A stretch of DNA of 64,000 nt from the NCBI GenBank assembly GCA_017607445.1, contig JAEVHH010000004.1, positions 1,054,001-1,118,000 on the forward strand, read 5' to 3'. The notes beneath the pieces were generated by a model, which was not told the DNA's origin, ran no database searches, and saw only the letters and a program-made list of their open reading frames with translations. The position numbers were made by a program, and so were the translations under genes. Of the stretch, positions 12,345 to 22,945 are shown one piece after another (the first letter of the stretch is position 1; every line of letters starts with the position of its first letter). This DNA is from Histoplasma ohiense. Lineage: Eukaryota; Ascomycota; Eurotiomycetes; Onygenales; Ajellomycetaceae.

Positions 12345-13548
12345 GCCTGCCTTATGTTGAGGCAATGAAATTTGGCGCATGGTTCCTTTCATGATTGAAC
12401 TATCCGCCATATCCCTTCTTCTGAAAGGCAGATACCTTTTCTCCTTACCGCCGACTTTTTTTTCACGAAGCGTGCATGTCTTTGAACTTGGAAGTTGTCG
12501 TTTATCATCTTTATCCCTCACCTATATTTTTCGATTGCTAACGGTCCAACATTAAGCATCTTTAAAGGCCTCCCTCCCCCCCTAACATCTTCCCCCCAGT
12601 TTCAATACACGTTTTGACCCACCTAAACCCTCGTCGTGCATTGCACTGTTATATATTTCAGTTTTCCAAACCCTGAGTCATAGTCCATACGCAATAGTTA
12701 CCCTGTACAATTCTGTTAATACTTTAGCTGTTGTATATTTTCCAATTCTCAATCCCAGTTTGCCGATGGTTCGCTGGTCTCAGCTACCCTCCAATTTCCC
12801 GACCATAACATTCCCCCCCCCCTTCCTTTTTGTCTGGATTATAGACGCTTTGAGCTATTTATACTTTACTTGGATTATAGAGCAAGCGTTTGGCTTCAAT
12901 TATTACATGCAACTGGCCACAGCTATGATTTTTTTTTTTTTCTTTTCTTCTGCTCCTCTTATACTTGGAGTAAGCTTTCTCTTGTAAACAGCATATCGAA
13001 ACAAAACAAGAGGAAAGAATAAGAAAATTGCCAGAACGCCTCCTCGATCATGATATGGGGCGGAAGTTAACGAGACAATAAGATCCATCATCAACACCCA
13101 CTATAGCTCCAACAAAAATGACATATCTAATGCTTAATGCTTGTCGCGAGGACTTGCTCTGTGTGAAGGCTGTGAATGAATTTCAACTGGACAATCAATC
13201 AGCTGCCGTAGGCACAGTGGAACTTACTATCCACCTATTTTCTTTGTAGTGCATTACCATAATAGATCCAGTCGCCGGCATCCCTAGGGGTTTTTAGCTA
13301 TGTATAGAACATAGGTTTCTATAACAGCTAGCATGCAGTTGCGACTCTTTATTCAGTATCAAAAAGGCCTGAATGGTACAGTGCTTTTGCGTGTAGTTGT
13401 GGCTGTGAAGTTTATTTGCCCGCCAGAAAGAGGCCAGCGGGTAGATTGCCCGGGCCGACCACGTCCCGATAACCAGCCTCCAAGCAATGCGCTGGAGCAA
13501 ACCATAACCTTCCCCGCCCTGTTAAATCCGATTAGATGGGTGGATAAA
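12345..13548. other. Intergenic region between the Zn2Cys6 regulator and the J-protein gene
   Basis: No supported gene. It holds the 3' flank of the regulator and C/T-rich sequence around 12570-12840. An open frame in phase with the next gene extends upstream to an ATG at 13333, so the last 216 bases could be coding if that start is used. Confidence 0.5.
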
Positions 13549-16036
13549 ATGTGGACAATGCCACAGACAAGCCGCTCTGACAAGTCTGACGGACAGAAAA
13601 CGCGCAATGGCTCAAATGTCTCTGCCATCAACGGGGCGAACATGCCGAAAGCCGACGATGAAAACGGAGGCGGCCATTGCTCCGATGGATCAGAGAATGA
13701 TTATGACCGATTAAAGGATTACCCGGAGACCATTGACTATTACAGCTTGCTCGCATTAGCCCGAGATCCTCCGCCGACGGAAGCGCAAATACGCTCGGCC
13801 TACAAAACGTTGACGCTCAGCTTCCACCCGGACAAACAACCCGAAGCGCTAAGAGAGGCAGCTACGGCGCACTATAACAAGATACGTGACGCATATGAGA
13901 CCCTGTTAGATCCCAAGAAGCGAGTTGTATATGACATGCTGGGTGAAGAAGGAGTGCGGCACACTTGGGCGGAGGGAGGGCTGATGGGTAGAAATGGATA
14001 CGCTGAAAGCCAGCAAATCGGGGTGAAGGCGATGGATGAAGCTGAATTCCGTCGCTGGTTTCTGGAGGCCATGAAGCGCCGGGAGAGGGCTATTTTGAAT
14101 GACCTGGTGGATGCTAGTGTAAGTTGAATGAGCCCCTTCAGAAAGCATGAGAGAACTTTTTCGGGGAGCATGCGTTTATTCTTCTCTGGAAATATCCGAC
14201 CTGACAACACCACTGTCCCGGAGTCCTTTTCTGTTCTTGACATTCTGACATGACCAAGGGAGTGATTCACCTTTCAGTGGATGCGACATCTATGTTCGAG
14301 ACTACACCGGACGGAGATGTCTCGATACGTGTACCCAACCTGAAGCCATCAGCGTTTTTACTTGGATATTCGCTTCCTATACCACTTCCTGACCTGTCTT
14401 GGTTTTACTCCTCAAAATCGGCGGCGAATGGAGAGAGAAATGAAGATAGAGATGAACCACCAACGGGTGATGGATTATCTGCAAATCAAATGCCTACTAA
14501 GTTGCAACTACAGGCTTCAGTAAACGGTCGTTTTGGAAAGACGGTTCAGACCGTCAAACTTTTAAACCCGGAGACAGGAGAAAAATTTGACGGACAAGTA
14601 GGTGTTCACTTATGTTTTTTCAATGTCTAGTTTTTGAAAACGACGGTCACTTACATTCGTAGATGCGAATACCTCTAACAATTCGCAATGCGAACGTTAA
14701 TTTGGGAGCTACATTTACACACGTCATTAGCAATGACCCTTCCAGACGAGGTATCCTCAAAGGGCCGCTATTATCGTTTCTCGGTGATGCAGTGGTGACC
14801 ATCAATACTCCTCTTCTGCCCCAGCCTCTTGCTCAAGCAAGCATCAGCAAACTTATAACTCCGATAGAAGGAACAAGACCATTTTCACTCACCGTGAAAT
14901 CTACGTGCTCGTCTTCTCCGTTGCTATGCCCTCCCGATCTTGGCCTAACAATATCACGTATGGTAGGCGCAGGAGGTGTGGTTACCTGTGACTGGTCATC
15001 GGGATCGCTTTCATGGCCAGAATTCCTTATGGGTATTTTCATGGATGCTAGCAAACGCGACCAATACGTGGAATTTCTGAGAATATATTCGATGAGTGGC
15101 ATTTCGATCGGATACACAAGCTTGCCGACAATACTGCTACCTGCAGACCCACATGACGATGATCACGAGACGGATGAAGGTGATAGGGATATGCTTTTTC
15201 CAGACCATGACCATAGCCACCCCAAGCAGCCTCAGCAGCTGCCGAAGCCCAATGAGACCTGGGGTTTCAACCTCGGTTCGTCGCCAGCGGGCGTTAACCT
15301 AACCATGCAATATGGACGGACGATTTTTGCACGGAAGCCAGCGGAGCCATTACGTTCCGAGTGGAGTAGCGAGGGCTATTATCCCAGCAAAAGTCGGAGT
15401 GGCAGCGGTGCCATACGGCTAGGACTTCGCGTGGTGATTGAGAGTGATCTCAGCATGGGCTGGTCCCTGTCTGGCTCACGGAGAGTTGGCGAATTCACCC
15501 GCATGGGATTGACAGTGTCTACAATTGGCGGCATGGGGCTTGGTTGCAGCGTCTCATGGAGTAGATTGGGGCAAACCTTCAAAATACCCATAGCTTTATG
15601 TCCTGTTGACAAAATTACCGGTGATCTGTGTACCTTGGCGGTCATAATGCCGGCCGCGGTCTATGGAGCGGTTGAATTTGGATACCTGCGTCCCAGGGCT
15701 CGGCGGAGGGAAAAGCAGGAAATCGCAAAGATGCAAAAGAGACTTACAAAACTGGTTGCGAAGCGGAAAGCAGAAAGCGTGCAGGCAGTTTCAATGATGA
15801 GGGATCAGGTCTTGCGAAGGCAGGATCGGGAAGCTGATCGAGACGGGTTGGTGGTCGTTCACGCTGAATATGGATGTCCGCCAACCTCGACCTTGAAGAA
15901 TAAGAAGCAACAAAACGGGACCACTGCAGTTGACGAATGCTATGAAGAAGGCATGATAGATGTCACGATTCCGGTCGCGGCACTGGTTGATCAGGGACAG
16001 TTGGTTCTATCGCGCCGAGTCAATAAGGTCTATTAA
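13549..16036 (+). CDS. DNAJC11-like J-domain protein with DUF3395 C-terminus
   Basis: Three exons: 13549-14118, 14259-14597, 14663-16036, giving 760 aa from this start; an in-frame ATG at 13333 would add 72 aa that look unlike protein, and an ATG at 13558 is also possible. The J-domain begins at DYYSLLALARDPP and has an intact HPD (SFHPDKQPEA). The splice DAS|GVIHLSVDATSMF rebuilds the conserved segment that follows the J-domain in DNAJC11. The C-terminus (EEGMIDVTIPVAALVDQGQL) is the DUF3395 signature. A hydrophobic stretch (LCTLAVIMPAAVYGAVEFGYL) precedes a basic coiled region. Animal DNAJC11 is at the mitochondrial outer membrane and binds MICOS; the same place is inferred here. The acidic/His linker around DPHDDDHETDEGD is an insertion of unknown meaning. 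Confidence 0.87.
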
Positions 16037-16641
16037 CTCCCCAGCAAACCTATCCGCCTCCGTTTCCCCCCCATTTAATCAGGCAGACATAACAAACACC
16101 AAATACTAATATATCAGCCATTGCAGTCACATATACCCGGGTTCTATGATCCATTCCCATTCCGTCCAAAACTGCTGCGGGTGCGGTATCGGTTCGCTGG
16201 CAGGGAGCATCTGGTTGAAGCCTGGGACTCTGAAGGAATAACTTGCCCGATGAAGTCCCACTTGCTCTGATTACCATAATACAGAACAGAGCTTCTCTTG
16301 GTTGGTTCACCAAAGATCTCTCGACTTGTTTCGCGTGCCAGCTCTTTCTTTTCCTTTTTCTCTGCTGTCCTTTGCCTTCCTTTGCCTATTTCTTTTCCGG
16401 CCAAATTTTGAAGCCAAGGCTAACTGCATCCGGCTTTTTAGCAGACATCTGGGTGTTATGTATGTACAGCAAAGGATATATACTTCTCGAAAGGTGAGCA
16501 CTTTGCGACACCGTCAACGATGAGAGGATCTTGCTGCTTTCCGCATTTTCCTTTTGGCTTATTTCTAATTTTCTTGGATATTCACCAGCAAAACAGGAAT
16601 GATTTTTGTGGGGGCTCAGTCCATTTATTAACACACTCTCT

Positions 16642-16659
16642 AAAAAAAAAAAAAAAAAA
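16642..16659 (+). repeat. Poly-A tract (18 A)
   Basis: Uninterrupted run of 18 A in non-coding sequence. No retroposon body is recognisable upstream, so it is recorded as simple sequence. Confidence 0.9.
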
Positions 16660-17940
16660 TACATTTATCATTTATTTTGCCCCTGGCAGGGAACGAATTG
16701 AGAAGGATTTCCAGCCATCTCCCGCTCTCCCATCCCGCCAAGACACTACCAGAAGCAATAACTTACAGATTTTCTTTGTCTGCAATTGTTTCTTAATTGC
16801 TCACTCGACGCCGACGTTTAACGTCGGGATTAACATATTTGAGTCATTTGAGCTTCTCTTCTTATTCGCCCTCCAGCGCGGTATTACCAGAGCGGGAGTC
16901 GGAGCAAAAGGCTTGATCAAGTTTTAATTTTTTTGGATATATTATTACGATTGTTGATGCCTGATGCCTTACTTGGTCTCTTATACCCTGTTGACAAACA
17001 AAGGAACCTCATATTTATTTGCCCTCCACTTGACTTCGGGTTCACGCGCATATTTGACAGTTGCATTGTTGTTCCAGATCAAAAAGCACAAAAGTTGGAA
17101 TAAAAGAGAGAGGGGCGGAGGGACGGGGGGAGGAAAAAAATAAAAATAAAAAGATTCCTATCACGTTCCATCGCATCGCCTCGTCAAGGTTTTCTCATTC
17201 GTCTCTAGCTACCAAGCCAACTGCAAGGATGATGCTCCCCGTCTTTGTTGGCTGTTTTTCATCTTTTTTTCCCGTTTCAACTTTCATCTTCTCTCAATCC
17301 CCACCACTCGAGGCGGTAAGAGAGCCCAGCCCTTCCATCAAAACTAACTTTTTCTCAACTGGAGAAGAGAAAAAAAAAAGAAAAGAAAAAGAAAAAGAAA
17401 CAGGGTAAATAATAGAACGCGATGCAACCACACTTCCATTTTTTAAACCTTCGCGCCATCCAATCCCTTCCCACCGCGACCTGTTGCTCCAGGGCTCTGT
17501 TTGCCTTTTGTTGTTGGGTTGGTATATAGCTCATCCTGATAGGTTCCACAGGGCAACAACAACGGCCACGGCAACGATAGAAACGACCAACAGCCCCAGA
17601 TCTTTCTGATCATACCGCCTTTTTGTTCTCTAAGATGCCTGTTATCCCGGACTTCTTTGGTGATATCGCCGTATCATGTCATGGTCTGAGAGGTGGCGAT
17701 AATGTAATAACACATTCGGCTGCGGCCATGACTTCCAACCAGACCTTCCTTGTCTCTTTCTCCGCCGTCCCCCAGGCTGATAACGGATTAATATACCAGT
17801 TGCCAGAGGAGCTCATTAAGATAGAAACAAAAAAACGAGCATGAAGGTTTTCAAACAGAATGGCAATAATGGCAAGCAGGAAGCAGCAGAATGGAGATAC
17901 CCAGGTTTTCATTTCTGCACTGTATATAGGTATTTATATT

Positions 17941-17941
<1 letters not shown>

Positions 17942-17987
<46 letters not shown>

Positions 17988-17999
17988 ATATATTTATAC
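17942..17999. repeat. TA dinucleotide microsatellite
   Basis: About 19 perfect TA units followed by imperfect TA-rich sequence. It can form a cruciform and is likely length-variable between strains. Confidence 0.95.
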
Positions 18000-18417
18000 A
18001 ATATAGACCTGCCGCCTAATAGTGTTATGTTGCACGCCAGCATCGACCCATTCCGCCTCACTATCCCCGTCTCCGCAGGCCAGTCAACAAACCCTATCCA
18101 TCTGCCAGACGGTCTAGATACATCCCAAGCCGCTCGCAGCTTGGGCAGTGAATGATAACCGAACGTCATCTAGTTTTTCACTCTCGATTTCTCTCTAACA
18201 ACAACCTCTCCATTTTTCCTCTCCTCTTATCCCTCCTCTCCTCAATCAAGCCTTTTTTTTCCTCTTCGCCCCCTCACCCTCTTCCCTTTCCATTTGTTCC
18301 CCTATTCCCCCCCACTGCCCACTGCCTGCATTCCCGCAGACGTTCTACTGCTTAATAAAAAAGGGGACATACCGGCCATTTCTTCCCGTACGCCTTTAGC
18401 ACCATAGTGGTTTTAGG

Positions 18418-19130
18418 ATGTGTATGTGGTGGGGCACGCCTTACAAGGCATATGTGATCGAGGATGCGCCCAAGACGGACAAGGACAAGGACAAGGAGAA
18501 GGAGAAGGAGAAGGATGTGACATTCTGCATGGTGAATCCGGGCGACCAGTTCGTGCTGGCTGACCCAGTCGTGGTAAGTCTCTCGATCTGTATACTTGTA
18601 ATATGCATATGATTCTTCATGCCCTTGTGTTGCTCTGTGCGGGGTTGTATTTTATAAATGGATATATATATATATATTTAACTACGTATTTTTTCCTGCT
18701 GCTCTTGCGGTGTGCTTTTGCTGCCTGACTCCCTGCTGCCTTCTCCCGCCTGTTTCTCCTTTTTCTGTTTTCTTCCTGTTCCCTTTCGTCGTTCACTTGC
18801 TTGCTTCTCATCTGGTGTTCTGTCACCGGCCCAACCATCTGTCTGTCTGCCTTGCTCGTCACACTTCACTTTTCCTCTTCACTCGGTTCATCTCCTCACT
18901 CCACTCGAACTATCCTGCCTGGCTTTTCTCCTTTCCTCTCCTCCTCCACTACGATCTCATTGTCTCCCTTTCTTCCAATCTCTACCTTTTCTCTTCCTCA
19001 CCATCACCTCGTTCTTTCATCACTATCTCCTATCTCTCATCTCCATCCAAAACACTGTCTGTCCGCTCCACCCCGTCGCCATGGCGTTCTTCTTGGCTCC
19101 CATCCAGTCCGGGCAGCATCAGCAGCATCA

Positions 19131-19163
<33 letters not shown>

Positions 19164-20039
19164 TCCCCAACCCGCTGTTTTCCAGTTTATTCCCATGCAG
19201 AATCCCGCCCATCCACAACATGCTGCGCTGCAGGCTGCCCATCCCTTTCCCGGCCATGTCATTGAAAACCACAACCCAGCCCCAGTGCCGCCTGCCGCAC
19301 CTGCTATCGCTCCAGCTCCAGCTCCAGCCCCCGCGCCCGTGAATAACGCACCGAACCAGGCTGTCATGGTCGCTGTTGTTCCCCCTTTTCATTCTCCTTC
19401 TGCTGTTCCTGACTATGACTACTATACTTCCTACTCCAATCACTACTATTCTTATTACTATTGATTTGTTTGTTTATTCCTAGTATGCACTGCCTTATTT
19501 CCCATTTGTGTTCATCAGGATCTCCCACATTTCTCTTGCTTTTTTTGCACCTGTTCCTTTCCTAACCCTCTACATCTCTCTCGCGTTTGCTTCCCCGTCC
19601 CCAACTATAAGCAAATACACGACAGCTAACCCATCTCCACCCCAACCAGCATGGACGAATCGGTGCCCAGCCAATTGCCGTAGCCCAGCCACAAGTTCCG
19701 AACTGGTTTGGATGGGCAGCCCCTGCAGCCCCTGCAGCCCCTGCCGCCCCTCCCGCTCCCGTCGCTGTTCAGCAGCCGCAGGTCCAGCAGTTGTTTGCCC
19801 CTAACCCCCAGCAGCTCCATGCTCAGAACGTGGCCGCTGCACAGGTCAATGGTGCCAATGTCCCCCGCCAGCTGGTCCCATGTAACCCGCCCCCTGGACA
19901 GGTTTTGTGGGTGCACAACCTGGATGGGTCCTGGACTCTCCGCACCGTCACGGATATTCAAAATAAGTTGCATGGCCAGTGGCACAGGTCCAAGTCTGGA
20001 TATCCATATTTTCGGGTCCATGCTAAAATTAGAGCTTAA
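18418..20039 (+). CDS. Gln/Pro/Ala-rich protein of unknown function with conserved C-terminal motif (splicing partly uncertain)
   Basis: I read three coding blocks as one gene. Block 1, 18418-18573, encodes YKAYVIEDAPK, a Lys/Asp/Glu repeat and VNPGDQFVLADPVV and ends at a good GTAAGT donor. Block 2, about 19108-19338 or 19374, encodes a poly-Gln run and Ala-Pro repeats. Block 3, 19650-20039, starts HGRIGAQPIAVAQ and ends with GQVLWVHNLDGSWTLRT and GYPYFRV. All three are phase 0 at the proposed junctions, but the introns (about 530 and 275-310 bases) are long for this region and the donor of intron 2 is not clear. An alternative start is the ATG at 19081 in good context (CGCCATGGC). I recall similar small fungal proteins with an HGR segment and an LRT...GYPYF ending; no function is known. 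Secretion signals and membrane segments are absent. Confidence 0.5.
19117..19162 (+). repeat. CAG repeat encoding poly-Gln
   Basis: A run of CAG/CAA/CAT triplets within the coding frame of the Gln/Pro-rich gene. Mostly pure CAG from about 19135, so length variation between strains is likely. Confidence 0.9.
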
Positions 20040-22384
20040 ATAGGTGGGGTGGAGCTATGGGAGGAAGGATCATGGGGGTTTATGTTTATGGGGGGGTTTT
20101 TTTTTTTTTTTTGGTAATTTTTCGCCCTTCAGGTTGGTATGCTCGATGATGGTTCTGGGTAGGTTTTTTATTTATCACCGATACACCTTAGTTTCTCGTT
20201 GTTAAAAGTCCCTATCCGTCTCCTGATTTTCTGTGCCAATTCTAACATATCCATTTCCCAAAGGCCCCTGACACCCTCCTTGTGGATTTTCCGTCGAATA
20301 ACTTCCACCATCCTACTTTCCGTCTCCGCCAATACATCATAATTCACTTTGAGCAGCCTCCTCAAAAACACAAGGCAACCTAGGGAAAAATCACAGCAAA
20401 CATACACACCTGACCCAACTAACCACCTCGAAATCATCATCACCATAAAGTTCGAGAGACGAAAAATCACCAATTACCCTGCCCCTCAATGACTCAGCAT
20501 ATCTACGCTCACGAAGTAACGAACGATCAAACGAGGTCTATTCATTTACACTGACCTTCCCTCCCGATATCGACTCCCCAGTCGTATACCGCACCTGCAC
20601 ACCTGACACTTTACAATTACATCGCACTGCTCTCGAGACTGAAATGGCGAGAGTGTAGGGGTAATAATGACTGTGCATAGGGCCTAAGGCAGGCACAAGG
20701 GGTTGCTGGGAGGAGCTAGGTGATGGAACTGGATTTATTGACAGCGATAATTGCATTCTTCTTCTTCTTCTTCTTCTTCTTCATCATCATCTTCTCGTCT
20801 CATGCTCAGTATCTGTGATTTTATTTTTTCCTCATTTGTGGTTTTTCTATCTAGTTTGCATTGACGTTTCTGAATCCCCTTTTTTAAGCCGATTGAAAGT
20901 TCTCATTTCTCCTTTCTCCATCCCTCTCGTCCCCCACTAGCTCAGCGGTTTGATTTTTCGTATTTTTCTATTTCCCATATTACGAGAGGTTGACATTCAT
21001 AAGTTAATATGTTCCAATGGACAATGCAACATGCGACATGCAAAATTCAAGGCGCAGGCAACGTATTACTGTTTCGCACCTGATTATTTTTTCTCTTTTA
21101 GTTCCCCTTACCCAATCCCCATTTGTTTCTCTACGTTTACTTCGTTCTTTTCTTTTATCAATTTGATTTAGTTATAGTAAGCACTTCTTTAGTAGTAGTT
21201 AGTGCTCAATGGATGCAAGCATGAAAGCAGAGTTTCGCGTTGAAGATTGATAATTCCACGGTAATTTTTTTTTCTTTTCTGGTCCAATTTCCCCCAACCG
21301 CTAAAATTGACTCTCACAGAGTGTAATTATACGTGTACATGCCCTTCCTCATCTGCCTCCATACACAGTAGACTTTGCCTGATGAAATTTTCCATGACGA
21401 CAGCCCAAAGGCTCTCCATAATATGCCATTGCCATTGTCCTTGCCCAGCGGCATGGTGGCGCCCTACTGAGCAACCTTCTCCACGGCGTTCTGGGATCCG
21501 GCTAGAAATACATAAAACCCGTTCAGTCTGACTTCAGAGCTTCCTTGAATGAAGCCTTTCCACATACATGTTTCGCACCCCCTTTGCTTCTTCCCTTTAT
21601 GACTGACATTCGTCCTTACCTCGAGTGTCCAGTTTTCGACGTTGCAGGTTGTGCAAGACGCTGCGAGTCAGGTAACTAGTGTGGAGATCTACGGATTGAT
21701 AGGTCCTCCTCCTCCTCCTCCTCTTCCTGCGCGTCTCCCGACACCATTTCCGGCCGCGCCAACAACGGTTCAAAGATACTTTTCACAAGCCAAGGTTAGT
21801 ATTAGTACTTGGTTGTCGCCCAGATCTTTAGCCACTGGAGCACTCGCAGGATGTGCAGGGCGCCTTCACATGAAAAGGGCGTCCCCCATGTTAGTGGGAC
21901 CGTAGACGTTCTGGTTTGGAGTGTACTCGCATGATCTCTAGAGCGTTGAGAAGAAACTGAATTGTCAGCTGGCTTTGGAAGTGGAAGATTTCTTAGAGTT
22001 TTCTCCATAATGAAATTGGATTGTAGATTTATCAATCCTCTTGAGGTTTTCAGGCCCGGCTGGGAGATGCGGTGCGGGAATCTATCTCAGATTTCCGAGG
22101 AATTTTGTTCTTCTAACAGGAGCTGCAGTTCAAGAAGTACGTTTACAGTTGCTGAGTCAAAATACAAACGAACAAATTAACAATAAAAAAATGTCAAAGC
22201 CGTATATAAGGAAACTGGTAGGAAGTTCATGTTGTGTCTCAGCCATATACAAGAAAACCTGGCCATGCAAATTGGTGAGTAAGCGGCAAGTATCCATTAA
22301 TGACTTATGTGGAGAGGTGAGAACAATTTCGACTCTCCGTAGGAACTCAAGGACAAGCTAGCTACCTTTTTTGAGATTTAATAA
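20040..22384. other. Intergenic region left of the copia element
   Basis: No supported gene. It contains a T tract (about 20097-20112), a TTC/TCA microsatellite, a CCT run at about 21705-21725 and scattered C/T-rich blocks. Short frames lack domains. The right end is the insertion site of the retrotransposon. Confidence 0.5.
20756..20795 (+). repeat. TTC/TCA microsatellite
   Basis: Tandem TTC triplets passing into TCA triplets, in non-coding DNA. Confidence 0.9.
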
Positions 22385-22389
22385 TACGA
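22385..22389 (+). repeat. Left target-site duplication (TACGA)
   Basis: TACGA directly precedes the 5' LTR and recurs directly after the 3' LTR at 28031-28035. A 5-bp duplication is the usual product of copia integrase and proves the element boundaries. Confidence 0.95.
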
Positions 22390-22656
22390 TGTCGGATCAA
22401 GAACTTGGTAACTTTAATCAAGAACTTGGTAAGTTATATTATCGAAGATTCTGGAATAACATGAAATGTCACCATGTTTAAAACTTACCAATGATCAACT
22501 ATTACTCAACAATATCTTGATCATGTAAGCAAGCATACTCTTCCCTATAAATACTGCCTAAATGTCATGTAATTATCAGAATTAGTATAAGCAATTCAAT
22601 TCATTTTGTTGATATTCAGTAATTGAGGCAATATTCGGACTTATTCAGTTCCGACA
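22390..22656 (+). repeat. 5' LTR of copia element
   Basis: 267 bp, begins TGTCGGATC and ends TTCCGACA (short terminal inverted repeat TGTCGGA / TCCGACA). It contains a TATA box (TATAAATA, 22546-22553) and a tandem direct repeat of the segment ATCAAGAACTTGGTAA near the start. Identical by eye to the 3' LTR. Confidence 0.97.
22546..22553 (+). promoter_or_regulatory. TATA box in the 5' LTR
   Basis: TATAAATA in the second half of the LTR, the expected place for the U3 promoter driving the genomic transcript. The same box recurs in the 3' LTR and could drive transcription toward prp45. Confidence 0.5.
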
Positions 22657-22667
22657 GTTATGAGCCC
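22657..22667 (+). other. Primer-binding site, complementary to initiator tRNA-Met anticodon arm
   Basis: GTTATGAGCCC starts immediately after the LTR. Its complement, GGGCTCATAAC, is the anticodon arm of eukaryotic initiator tRNA-Met ending at about position 39. This is the half-tRNA priming known from Drosophila copia, in contrast to priming from a tRNA 3' CCA end. Confidence 0.75.
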
Positions 22668-22945
22668 GGGTTGCTACCTATAGCTATTTATCTTATCTAA
22701 TTCTATTGATATCTATCCATACCGACCTCCTTATCGGCAAAGATATCTACCTATATCTATCTTAATATCTTGATATCTATATCTATATCTATCCGATCCT
22801 CATCAACTTATATATCGGCGAGAGATAACGGCATATTATATATCGATTACATTTGTACGACTCGATATCGATTATATCCATCCAATTCTATATCAATTAT
22901 CTGTTCGACCCTATATCAGCTTTATATCTATATACAACAACCAAG
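22668..22945 (+). other. Untranslated leader of the copia element
   Basis: About 280 bases rich in TATC/TATA-type short repeats between primer-binding site and the gag start codon at 22946. No gene. Confidence 0.7.

Larger units (their letters stand above)
16037..18417. other. Intergenic region with A-tract and TA microsatellite
   Basis: No supported gene in 2.4 kb. It contains an 18-base A tract, A/G-rich and C/T-rich blocks, a TA microsatellite and a C/T-rich tract at 18180-18345 that probably belongs to the promoter or leader of the gene starting at 18418. Confidence 0.5.
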
